Source of the DNA: Candidatus Iainarchaeum sp.
GTDB taxonomy: Archaea > B1Sed10-29 > WALL01 > JAGHAM01
Direction: 5' to 3'
Length of the DNA stretch: 16,741 bases
Assembly (NCBI GenBank): GCA_021161465.1
Contig: JAGHAM010000016.1
Coordinates: 1-16,741 of the forward strand
Shown here: positions 1 to 5,602 of the stretch, piece after piece
Numbering within the stretch: position 1 is the stretch's first letter
Layout of the letters: every line of letters begins with the position of its first letter
Made by a program: the position numbers and the translations under genes
The notes under the pieces: generated by a model
Seen by the model: the letters and a program-made list of their open reading frames with translations, nothing else
Database searches by the model: none
Told to the model about the DNA's origin: nothing

Positions 1-1536
1 GTACAGGAACCGCTCGAAGCTATGATTAGGGGTGAACAGGCAAAGAACATAGATGTATGGCTGGAAGGCGACCTCACCAACAGGTTTTACCCGGGAGACA
101 AGGTTCTAATCACAGGAATACTCCGGTTGATACCACCAAAAACAAAGGGGGCTGTTTATTCTATATACTTATACGCTGTGAATATAGAGAAGCTTGAGAA
201 AGAGTTCGAGGAGCTGGAGCTAACACCTGAAGAGGAAAAAGAGATAATAAAGCTCTCAAAGGACCCGGAGATTTACGAGAAAATCATACAAAGCATTGCC
301 CCAAGTATCTATGGGTACAAAGAAGTTAAGGAAGCTCTAGCCCTACAGCTGTTTGGAGGGACTAGGAATAAAGTTCTGCCGGATGGCATACACATAAGGC
401 CAGATATACACATACTCTTGATTGGAGACCCTGGAACTGCCAAATCTCAAATGCTTAACTACATTTATTCCCTCGCACCAAAAGCAGTATTTGTTGGGGG
501 AAAATCAGCAACTGGAGCAGGCATAACTGCAACCGCTGAGAAAGATGAGTTTGGGGAAGGGGGGTGGACACTAAAGGCAGGCGCGCTTGTACTGGCGAGT
601 GGCGGCCATGCCATGATTGATGAGTTTAACCAGATGAGCGAGGAAGACCGCTCAGCAATGCACGAAGCCATGGAACAGCAAAGGATAAGTATAGCCAAGG
701 CAGGAATAGTCACAACTTTCAAAGCTGAAACATCAATCTTGGCTGCAGCAAACCCAAAGTTTGGCAGGTTTGACCCCTATGAGATGCCAGCAGAGCAGTT
801 CGACATACCGCCAACACTTCTGTCAAGATTCGACCTGATATTCCCAATAAGAGATATAATAGATGAGGAAACAGACAGAAATATGGCAAATCACATACTG
901 GCCGGCCATCAAACATCGATAATACGAAGTGAGCACATGAAGGGGATACTCACCGAAAAAGAGCTTGAGGCCGCTGAAAAGAGGATAACCCCACTCATAG
1001 ACCCTGCAATCCTTAGAAGGTATATAGCCTATGCTAGGAAGAACTACAACCCTATATTAACCAAGGAAGCTGCAGAGAGAATAAAGAATTACTATGTTGA
1101 GTTAAGGGGTCTTGGGAAACAACAAGGCGCGATACCAACAACCGCAAGGCAGCTTGAGGCATTGGTAAGGTTAGCAGAAGCTTCAGCTAAAGGCAGATTA
1201 AGCAAGCTCGTTGAGATAGATGATGCTGAGAGGGCAATAAAGCTTCATCAATATGTGATGCGCGAGATAATGATGGACCGCGAAACTGGCAGATATGATA
1301 TTGACATAATCGCCTCCGGAAAGCCAAAATCTAGAATGGATAGAGTAAGGTCCCTTTACCATCTCGTAAGGAAACTATGTGAAGAAAACGACGTTGTAAC
1401 TCATGATATGGTGATAGAGGAAGCAAAACAAGCAAACATGCAGGTTGACGACATTGACTCCCTGCTTTCTGAATTGAAGAAAAACGGTGATATATACTCA
1501 CCAAGGCATGGGCAGTACAAAATACCAGAGAAGTGA
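1..1536 (+). CDS. mcm: Replicative DNA helicase MCM (5'-truncated by window edge)
   Basis: Minichromosome maintenance helicase, the hexameric ATPase that unwinds DNA at archaeal replication forks. The reading frame is open to base 1, and its first residues (VQEPLEAM) match the conserved MCM stretch before the OB-fold beta-hairpin region, so the true start lies upstream and about 200 N-terminal residues are missing. Visible parts: the end of the OB domain (PGDKVLITGI), Walker A GDPGTAKS (424-447), Walker B MIDEF (about 613-627), sensor 1 region AAANP near 748, arginine finger LLSRFD (about 817-834), and a C-terminal winged-helix domain from about 1330 to the stop. The Walker B block reads IDEFNQM where the family usually has IDEFDKM, a mild deviation that keeps the catalytic DE. 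The stop codon overlaps the start of the presenilin-like gene. No intein is seen in the ATPase domain. Family identification is very secure. Confidence 0.97.
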   Translation, partial: VQEPLEAMIRGEQAKNIDVWLEGDLTNRFYPGDKVLITGILRLIPPKTKGAVYSIYLYAVNIEKLEKEFEELELTPEEEKEIIKLSKDPEIYEKIIQSIAPSIYGYKEVKEALALQLFGGTRNKVLPDGIHIRPDIHILLIGDPGTAKSQMLNYIYSLAPKAVFVGGKSATGAGITATAEKDEFGEGGWTLKAGALVLASGGHAMIDEFNQMSEEDRSAMHEAMEQQRISIAKAGIVTTFKAETSILAAANPKFGRFDPYEMPAEQFDIPPTLLSRFDLIFPIRDIIDEETDRNMANHILAGHQTSIIRSEHMKGILTEKELEAAEKRITPLIDPAILRRYIAYARKNYNPILTKEAAERIKNYYVELRGLGKQQGAIPTTARQLEALVRLAEASAKGRLSKLVEIDDAERAIKLHQYVMREIMMDRETGRYDIDIIASGKPKSRMDRVRSLYHLVRKLCEENDVVTHDMVIEEAKQANMQVDDIDSLLSELKKNGDIYSPRHGQYKIPEK

Positions 1537-2339
1537 TATTCTTGAAAGAAAAAACTAAGATGGTCATAAGCATATTCCTGGTGTTTCTTGCCACTCAGTT
1601 GCTTGGTCTCTACCTGGCAGCTAAGTATATATCAATAGAGCAGGTCCAGCCTGTTGAGGAAGCCAGCTTTAGCCTCATCCTCTTTGCATACATAATAGTG
1701 ACTACTGCAATAGTTCTGATTGTAATTAAGTACATCAAAAGGACATTAAAGCTGCTTGAAGCATTTGTTATATTTTTCTCAAGCTTTGTATTCTTTGAAC
1801 TGCTTTTCCTAGGGCTAATCCCGGATGCATACATAGATGCCATAGCAGTGACCCTTGCCTTAGGTCTCGTCATACTAAGGAAATTCAACAGGGAGTACTG
1901 GACACAAGATTTAGCATTCACAGTGTCAATAATTGGGGCAGGCGCGCTTCTCGGGGCGATGGTAGGCTTCCTACCAGCGATAACATTAATCGCGATAATA
2001 ACAGTGTACGATGTCATAGCTGTATTCTGGACCAAGCACATGGTCGTGATGGCCAAGGAGATAGTGAAACAAAAGCTGGCGTTCACTATGGCAATACCAA
2101 CCAAAGAACATGTTTACCAGCTTGGTGGCGGTGACTTAGCCTTGCCATTGGTGCTTAATGTCTCAATATTAAGAAGCTTTGGCTTGATTTCAGCACTATC
2201 TGCAATCTGTGGTTCAATGCTTGGGCTCGCGCTGCTATTTGCATACCTCTCAACACATGCTAAAAGGCCACTTCCAGCAATGCCAGCAGCTACAGCTGGT
2301 GCTCTTGTGGGATTGGCTGTGGGATTACTTCTCAAGTAG
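1533..2339 (+). CDS. Presenilin/signal-peptide-peptidase-like intramembrane aspartyl protease
   Basis: Polytopic membrane protein of 268 residues with the three signatures of the presenilin/SPP family (GxGD proteases, MEROPS A22): YD in a membrane segment (Y159, D160), GGGD (G198-D201), and a PAMP motif (248-251) equivalent to the PAL motif. D160 and D201 would be the catalytic pair that cuts substrates inside the membrane. About nine hydrophobic segments are visible, as expected. The chosen start is the GTG at 1533, which overlaps the mcm stop as GTGA; an in-frame ATG at 1560 is an alternative that would shorten the N-terminus by nine residues. Three such GTGA overlaps occur in this window, which supports the GTG start. 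Co-transcription with mcm is likely because there is no gap. The substrate cannot be inferred. Function as a protease is inferred from intact motifs only. Confidence 0.93.
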   Translation: MIFLKEKTKMVISIFLVFLATQLLGLYLAAKYISIEQVQPVEEASFSLILFAYIIVTTAIVLIVIKYIKRTLKLLEAFVIFFSSFVFFELLFLGLIPDAYIDAIAVTLALGLVILRKFNREYWTQDLAFTVSIIGAGALLGAMVGFLPAITLIAIITVYDVIAVFWTKHMVVMAKEIVKQKLAFTMAIPTKEHVYQLGGGDLALPLVLNVSILRSFGLISALSAICGSMLGLALLFAYLSTHAKRPLPAMPAATAGALVGLAVGLLLK

Positions 2340-2345
2340 CAAACC

Positions 2346-2354
2346 TTTAATTTA
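2346..2354 (+). promoter_or_regulatory. TATA-like box of the OB-fold gene
   Basis: AT-rich tttaattta centred 26 bases before the ATG at 2376. This is the spacing expected if transcription starts at or just before the start codon (leaderless transcript). No Shine-Dalgarno is visible before the ATG, which agrees. Confidence 0.45.
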
Positions 2355-2375
2355 GCAAAGGTATAATTATATGCC

Positions 2376-2732
2376 ATGTATGAAAGGGCCATTGCCTTCA
2401 AAGTTTCCATAGGTGATATCCTAAACGCGGTGTTCCATGCATCATCCGGTGGCTATGACCCAAATTATGCTGACATTGCCGGGAAAAAGGTGAATAGGGT
2501 AAATTTGATAGCAAAGCTTGCAAAGGAAGCTGATGATTTGGTAGTGGAAGATGGCACTGGGAAGATAAAAGTTGTATTGTTTGGAGCACCCCTGCTTGCT
2601 GATGTCGGCGATACAGTAAGGGTAATAGGCAAGATTCGCGAGATGAACGGTGAGAGGTTCATTGCAGCTGAGGTCGTACGCAGGGTTGAAGAAAAAGAAC
2701 TAGAGCTAAGGAAAATTGAGCTGTCAAAATAG
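2376..2732 (+). CDS. OB-fold nucleic-acid-binding protein, RPA-like
   Basis: A 118-residue soluble protein. Residues about 40-108 have the pattern of an OB-fold of the RPA/tRNA-anticodon type: VNLIAKL, then VVEDGTGKIKVVLFG, then VGDTVRVIGKIREMNGERFI and AEVVRRV. This is the layout of the single-OB proteins that resemble the RPA32 subunit or RPA-associated proteins of archaea. No zinc-binding cysteines are present. The likely role is binding single-stranded DNA or RNA, but the partner is unknown. It has its own TATA-like box and no ribosome binding site, so it probably starts a new transcript that continues into the aIF2-beta gene 17 bases downstream. Fold assignment is fairly secure; specific function is not. 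Confidence 0.8.
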   Translation: MYERAIAFKVSIGDILNAVFHASSGGYDPNYADIAGKKVNRVNLIAKLAKEADDLVVEDGTGKIKVVLFGAPLLADVGDTVRVIGKIREMNGERFIAAEVVRRVEEKELELRKIELSK

Positions 2733-2749
2733 CAAATGGAAGTGATAAA

Positions 2750-3157
2750 ATGGATTATAAGAAGCTTTTAGATGGGGCTTATCAGGAACTCCCAGAGAAA
2801 GCAAAGGAAAAAACCAGATTTAAGATGCCCTCCTTCGAATCATTCATTCAGGGAAAAGAAACCATAATAAAGAACTTTGCAAACGTCGCAAATGACCTCA
2901 GGAGAGACCCAAACCATCTCATGAAATTCCTGTTTAAAGAACTTGCCACTGTTGGAAGCTTTAATGGCTCAAGGCTAATTTTGAAGGGGAGATTTAGAGA
3001 CATCGAGCTAAACAAGCGCTTGGACTACTACACAAAAACTTATGTGCTTTGCCCTGCATGCGGAAAGCCTGATACACAATTGGTGCACCAGGGAGGGGTA
3101 CTTTTCATAAGGTGCGAAGCCTGTGGTGCCAGGTCGCCAGTGCCGGTGATGAAGTGA
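2750..3157 (+). CDS. eif2b: Translation initiation factor aIF2 subunit beta
   Basis: Beta subunit of the archaeal initiation factor 2 heterotrimer, which brings initiator Met-tRNA to the small ribosomal subunit as a GTP complex. The 135 residues match the full family length: a short N-terminal helix, the central alpha-beta domain (NVANDLRRDPNHLMKFLFKE at 45-64, then ATVGSFNG and LILKGRF), and a C-terminal zinc ribbon with C101-x2-C104 and C122-x2-C125. The ATG at 2750 follows a GGAAGTGAT ribosome binding site. The stop overlaps the GTG start of DUF424 by four bases, so translation of the two is probably coupled. aIF2-beta, DUF424, aIF1A and Dph6 make this a translation-themed cluster. Confidence 0.97.
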   Translation: MDYKKLLDGAYQELPEKAKEKTRFKMPSFESFIQGKETIIKNFANVANDLRRDPNHLMKFLFKELATVGSFNGSRLILKGRFRDIELNKRLDYYTKTYVLCPACGKPDTQLVHQGGVLFIRCEACGARSPVPVMK

Positions 3158-3453
3158 TTGCTAAAATCCACGAAGCTCAGGGTGAGATAATCCTGGCAGC
3201 ATGTGATAGTGAGCTCATGGGCAAGAACTTTGAGGAAGGAGACCTGTCCCTACGTGTAACAGAAAGATTCTACAATGGATTTGAGTTAGAAGAGGAACAG
3301 CTGGAAGAGCTCATGGATGAGTGCACAATAGCAAACCTTGTTGGGGAGAAAGTCATTGCCATAGCAGTCAGAAAAAAACTGGTCAAATCAGATAGGGTTA
3401 TAAGGATTGCAGGAGTCCCACACGCCCAGTTTGCACGGATGCTTAAGAGGTGA
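3154..3453 (+). CDS. DUF424 family protein
   Basis: A 99-residue archaeal protein of the DUF424 family, recognised from QGEIILAACDSELMGKNF, the ERFYNGFELEEEQLEEL block, ANLVGEKVIAIA and the final GVPHAQFARM. Its biochemical role is not established; in archaea it often sits beside translation genes, as here. An upstream in-frame ATG at 3112 exists, but it lies inside the aIF2-beta zinc ribbon and would add residues foreign to the family. The GTG at 3154 has an excellent GGTGAT ribosome binding site at 3145-3150 and forms a GTGA overlap with the aIF2-beta stop, so it is preferred. Family call is secure; function is unknown. Confidence 0.9.
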   Translation: MIAKIHEAQGEIILAACDSELMGKNFEEGDLSLRVTERFYNGFELEEEQLEELMDECTIANLVGEKVIAIAVRKKLVKSDRVIRIAGVPHAQFARMLKR

Positions 3454-3457
3454 TGTT

Positions 3458-3766
3458 TTGGAAGCCAAAAAGGCACTGCTTGTTCTAAAGGCGATAAAGC
3501 CAACAAAGAAGAAGATTATTTTGTTTTTAATTATAGCTCTGCTTTCTATCCCACTGGCTTACAAGCATGAAAAGAGGTTATACACCCCAGAAAACCCAAC
3601 TGCAAGCATGGGTTTAGAATTCTGCTTTCCATCACCTTCTCTTGGGATAGAGGACTGCCATATAGTTGGTGCCCTGTTTTTTGAATTGCTTGTTATCTGG
3701 TATCTGGTAGCATGCTTTATAATATATGGTCTCCAAAAGTTAAGGGAGGGTTTAGATGCCAGGTAA
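3458..3766 (+). CDS. Small two-segment membrane protein, unknown function
   Basis: Not recognised. From the TTG at 3458 the product has 102 residues: a basic cytoplasmic N-terminus (KPTKKK at 14-19), a membrane segment at about 20-36, a loop of some 32 residues with C56 and C67, a second membrane segment at about 69-92, and a short charged tail. The positive N-terminus predicts both ends inside and the loop outside, where the two cysteines could pair. The TTG follows a GAGGTGAT ribosome binding site (3447-3454) by three bases. An in-frame ATG at 3407 would overlap DUF424 by 47 bases and has no such site. The gene lies inside the DUF424-aIF1A run and overlaps the aIF1A start by 11 bases, so it is translated from the same message. 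It may simply be a passenger. Confidence 0.72.
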   Translation: MEAKKALLVLKAIKPTKKKIILFLIIALLSIPLAYKHEKRLYTPENPTASMGLEFCFPSPSLGIEDCHIVGALFFELLVIWYLVACFIIYGLQKLREGLDAR

Positions 3767-4079
3767 GAAAAAAAGAGAGGAACAGGAAAAAGAAGAGAGG
3801 ATGTCAAGAGCGCCTTTGCCAAGAAGAAACCAGGTTATAGGCCTGGTAGACCAGCTTCTTGGGGCAAAGCGTATGTACGTTGACTGTGCTGATGGAAAGA
3901 GACGGCTATGCCGCGTTCCTGGTAGGGCAAAGCGACGTGTATGGGTGAGAGAAGGTGATTTTGTTTTAGTTGAGCCTTGGTCTATTCAAGGTGATGAGCG
4001 CGGTGACGTTGTTTACAAGTACAAGTACTATCAGGTGGATATCCTTAGAAAAAGGGGTTTGTTAAAGGAATTAGAGTGA
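3756..4079 (+). CDS. eif1a: Translation initiation factor aIF1A
   Basis: Archaeal IF1/eIF1A homologue that occupies the ribosomal A site during initiation. The 107 residues have the usual build: a basic N-terminal tail (PGKKKREE), then an S1/IF1-type OB-fold from about 25 to 95 with GLVDQLLGAKRMYVDCADGK, CRVPGRAKRRVWVREGDFVLVEPW and VYKYKYYQVDILRKRG. The ATG at 3756 is preceded by GGGAGGG about five bases upstream, and it overlaps the end of the small membrane protein. Together with aIF2-beta it gives two core initiation factors in one cluster. Confidence 0.96.
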   Translation: MPGKKKREEQEKEERMSRAPLPRRNQVIGLVDQLLGAKRMYVDCADGKRRLCRVPGRAKRRVWVREGDFVLVEPWSIQGDERGDVVYKYKYYQVDILRKRGLLKELE

Positions 4080-4110
4080 TAAAATTCTCTTCCAGTTTTT
4101 GACTTTTGTA

Positions 4111-4158
4111 ACATAATAAAGGTTTACAAGATGAAACACGTTCCAGAAAAAACGGAGG
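4111..4158 (+). promoter_or_regulatory. Possible promoter and ribosome binding site of dph6
   Basis: The 86-base gap after aIF1A holds a weak TATA-like acataataaa (4111-4120) and a GGAGG (4154-4158) seven bases before the ATG at 4166. This would give a leader of about 24 bases. The ribosome binding site is convincing, the TATA box less so. Confidence 0.4.
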
Positions 4159-4165
4159 CAACTAG

Positions 4166-4816
4166 ATGAAAACTGCTATCTTGTTCTCTGGCGGGAAAGA
4201 CTCGTGCTACGCTTTGTATTGGGCATTAAATCAAGCATGGAATGTCAGGTGCTTGGTTTCTATTCTCCCAAGAAAGCCTGATTCCTACATGTTTCACTAC
4301 CCAAACGTAGCAGCTCTTGTTGAGAAACAAGCAAAGCTGGTAGGCCTGCCCATCCTAAAGAGGAAGACAGACGCACTGAAGGAAAAAGAGCTTGATGATT
4401 TAAAGCAGGTGCTTTCTGAAGCCAAGGAGAAGCATAGCATAGAGGCGGTAGTTTCTGGCGCTGTCCAAAGTGAATATCAAAAGACTAGGATAGAACGTGT
4501 CTGCTATAAGCTTGGGTTAAAGTCATTCGTGCCGCTATGGCATAAGGACCCAGAAAGGCTTGCCAGAGATGAAGCACGCACACTCAAGATAATAATAGTT
4601 GGGGTTTACGCTGAAGGCCTTGACGAAAGTTGGCTCGGGCGTACTTTAGACGGAGACGCCATAGCTGAACTAGTTAGGAAAAAAATATCTCCTATTGGAG
4701 AAGGTGGAGAATTTGAAACCCTCGTAGTGGACGCCCCATTCTTCAAAGAACCGCTCAAAGTCAAAGAAAAATCACGTGTATGGGATGGCGTTCGTGGTGA
4801 AGTTTCTTTCTGCTAG
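4166..4816 (+). CDS. dph6: Diphthine--ammonia ligase (Dph6 / MJ0570-type ATPase)
   Basis: ATP-dependent amidase of the PP-loop superfamily that completes diphthamide on elongation factor 2 by converting diphthine with ammonia. The PP-loop SGGKDS is at residues 8-13, and the family-specific motif GEGGEFET is at 178-185. Other landmarks are VSGAVQSEYQKTRIERVCYK at about 95-114 and PLWHKDPERL. At 216 residues it is the compact single-domain archaeal form without the C-terminal Rid-like domains of eukaryotic Dph6. The ATG at 4166 has a good ribosome binding site. It follows two initiation factor genes, so the context is translational. It converges on the minus-strand membrane gene, with the two stop codons inside one palindrome. 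Confidence 0.9.
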   Translation: MKTAILFSGGKDSCYALYWALNQAWNVRCLVSILPRKPDSYMFHYPNVAALVEKQAKLVGLPILKRKTDALKEKELDDLKQVLSEAKEKHSIEAVVSGAVQSEYQKTRIERVCYKLGLKSFVPLWHKDPERLARDEARTLKIIIVGVYAEGLDESWLGRTLDGDAIAELVRKKISPIGEGGEFETLVVDAPFFKEPLKVKEKSRVWDGVRGEVSFC

Positions 4817-4828
4817 TTTCAAAACTAG
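4813..4828. repeat. Palindrome spanning two convergent stop codons
   Basis: Seven-base arms (CTAGTTT and AAACTAG) separated by two bases, or a 6-base stem with a TCAA loop. The TAG of dph6 (4814-4816) lies in one arm and the TAG of the minus-strand membrane gene (4825-4827) in the other. It could act as a symmetric 3' end structure. No T-run follows on either strand, so a terminator role is unproven. Confidence 0.4.
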
Positions 4829-5178
4829 GGTATTGTAAGAGGGCTCATACCAGAAACGACGAATGATAATGGTGTGAGCGACAACAGCAGTATGGTAAAT
4901 GATTCTACGACAGCTGCAATTAGAACAATGATTAGAGAGTTTAGTATATTCGCCCTTGTCATTATCATGACAATCACTGTGAATAAGGCAACCCTAAAAA
5001 TCATCCCAGCAATGTCAAAGCCGACAGCAGGCATCACAAAACCCAGTAACGCAGAGAACAAAGCTAAAACCAGCAATGTGCCCCCCTCAACCCGGTACCT
5101 CATCCCAGTGAGAGTGAGATAAAGTGCCGGAAGCCTAATTATTACGGCTACGACCATCGCCAGCACCATCGGAAACAT
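4825..5178 (-). CDS. Small four-segment membrane protein, unknown function
   Basis: Not recognised. The 117 residues are almost wholly hydrophobic, with segments at about 2-20, 34-55, 57-76 and 80-105, and no Cys or His. Few charged residues interrupt them (GMRYRVEGG at about 25-33 is the main polar loop; TRAN at about 74-77). The lack of polar loops suggests a compact inner-membrane bundle, perhaps oligomeric. The ATG at 5178 has a TATA-like box 26 bases upstream, fitting a leaderless transcript. The codon pattern is plausible and the opposite-strand ORF over the same bases has no such promoter. It converges with dph6. Confidence 0.72.
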   Translation of the reverse strand: MFPMVLAMVVAVIIRLPALYLTLTGMRYRVEGGTLLVLALFSALLGFVMPAVGFDIAGMIFRVALFTVIVMIMTRANILNSLIIVLIAAVVESFTILLLSLTPLSFVVSGMSPLTIP

Positions 5179-5198
5179 GATTTATTCTTCTCATAAAA

Positions 5199-5209
5199 CT
5201 TATTTAAGG
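5199..5209 (-). promoter_or_regulatory. TATA-like box of the four-segment membrane protein
   Basis: Reads ccttaaataag on the minus strand, centred 26 bases from the ATG at 5178. No ribosome binding site is visible before that ATG, so transcription probably starts at the start codon. Confidence 0.5.
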
Positions 5210-5257
5210 TTGAGGGTAGCAACCGCACGATCCAAAGCAGATCTGAATCTATAGGTA

Positions 5258-5323
5258 TTACCTAACGGCAAAAGAGATGAGAAGAAGAGAGAGAACAAAC
5301 AAAATTAACAACCTGTATTTCAT
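5258..5323 (-). CDS. Possible 21-residue membrane peptide
   Basis: A very short ORF starting MKYRLLILF and ending SFAVR, so a basic N-terminus, one hydrophobic helix of about 15 residues and a basic end. The ATG at 5323 is preceded by GGGCGAT with three bases between, a variant of the GGTGAT site used by other genes here. A TATA-like gtttaaaataa lies about 50 bases upstream. It lies in the only long gene-free stretch (5179-5578) and resembles the neighbouring 43-residue ORF in build. Hydrophobic low complexity makes chance occurrence possible, so confidence is low. Confidence 0.25.
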   Translation of the reverse strand: MKYRLLILFVLSLLLISFAVR

Positions 5324-5387
5324 GATATCGCCCTGCCAATCGCCCTCAACCAAATAACACAGGGAGTTATTTTAAACTTTATGCAAA

Positions 5388-5519
5388 TTACCATGAACTT
5401 ACGTTGCCTCTAACGAAGAGTAGATAAAAAGAGAGTAATAAAACGGCTAACAAGAATAGTATTGAAAACTTCAACCTGTGCTTATGCAACTCCTTCCTAA
5501 TCCTTTCAATAAGTTCCAC
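5388..5519 (-). CDS. Possible 43-residue single-span membrane protein
   Basis: The GTG at 5519 opens a 43-residue ORF: an amphipathic charged N-terminus (ELIERIRKELHKHRLK, residues 2-17), a membrane helix at about 18-36, then RGNVSSW. This is the classic layout of a small membrane anchor. GGTG lies six bases before the GTG, matching the ribosome binding sites of the window, and a TATA-like box shared with valS lies about 50 bases upstream, giving a leader of some 25 bases. There is no in-frame ATG. The gene would share the divergent promoter with valS and be followed by the 21-residue ORF. No family is recognised. Confidence 0.4.
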   Translation of the reverse strand: MELIERIRKELHKHRLKFSILFLLAVLLLSFYLLFVRGNVSSW

Positions 5520-5562
5520 TTTAACACCAATGTATTTAGCTGATAGTTCATGAAGGAGATTT

Positions 5563-5578
5563 AACTATAAAAATAAAT
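5563..5578. promoter_or_regulatory. AT-rich divergent promoter between valS and a small minus-strand ORF
   Basis: The stretch aactataaaaataaat contains a TATA box readable on both strands. On the + strand its centre near 5571 predicts a transcription start near 5597, six bases before the ATG at 5603. On the minus strand it predicts a start near 5545, upstream of the GTG at 5519. Confidence 0.45.
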
Positions 5579-5602
5579 ATGCTGAAATCAAAATTAACCC
5601 CT

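Noticed and set aside
1610-2104. A 164-codon minus-strand frame opposite the presenilin-like gene
   Set aside because: The plus strand encodes an intact GxGD protease. The opposite frame has no recognisable motif and only mirrors hydrophobic codons.
3112-3153. Upstream ATG extending DUF424 by 14 residues
   Set aside because: It lies in the aIF2-beta zinc-ribbon codons without a ribosome site, while the GTG at 3154 has a near-perfect one.
3453-3488. A 12-codon ATG-initiated frame right after the DUF424 ribosome-site-like GAGGTGAT
   Set aside because: It ends after 11 residues with no distinctive content; the same ribosome site serves the TTG at 3458, which opens a 102-residue membrane protein.
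4874-5122. An 82-codon plus-strand frame opposite the four-segment membrane gene
   Set aside because: The minus-strand frame has a well-placed TATA box and a coherent membrane topology; the plus-strand frame is a Thr/Ile-rich shadow.
5579-5602. Upstream ATG for valS
   Set aside because: It directly follows the TATA box and would lie outside the predicted transcript; homology to ValRS begins at the ATG at 5603. It is not excluded if another promoter exists.
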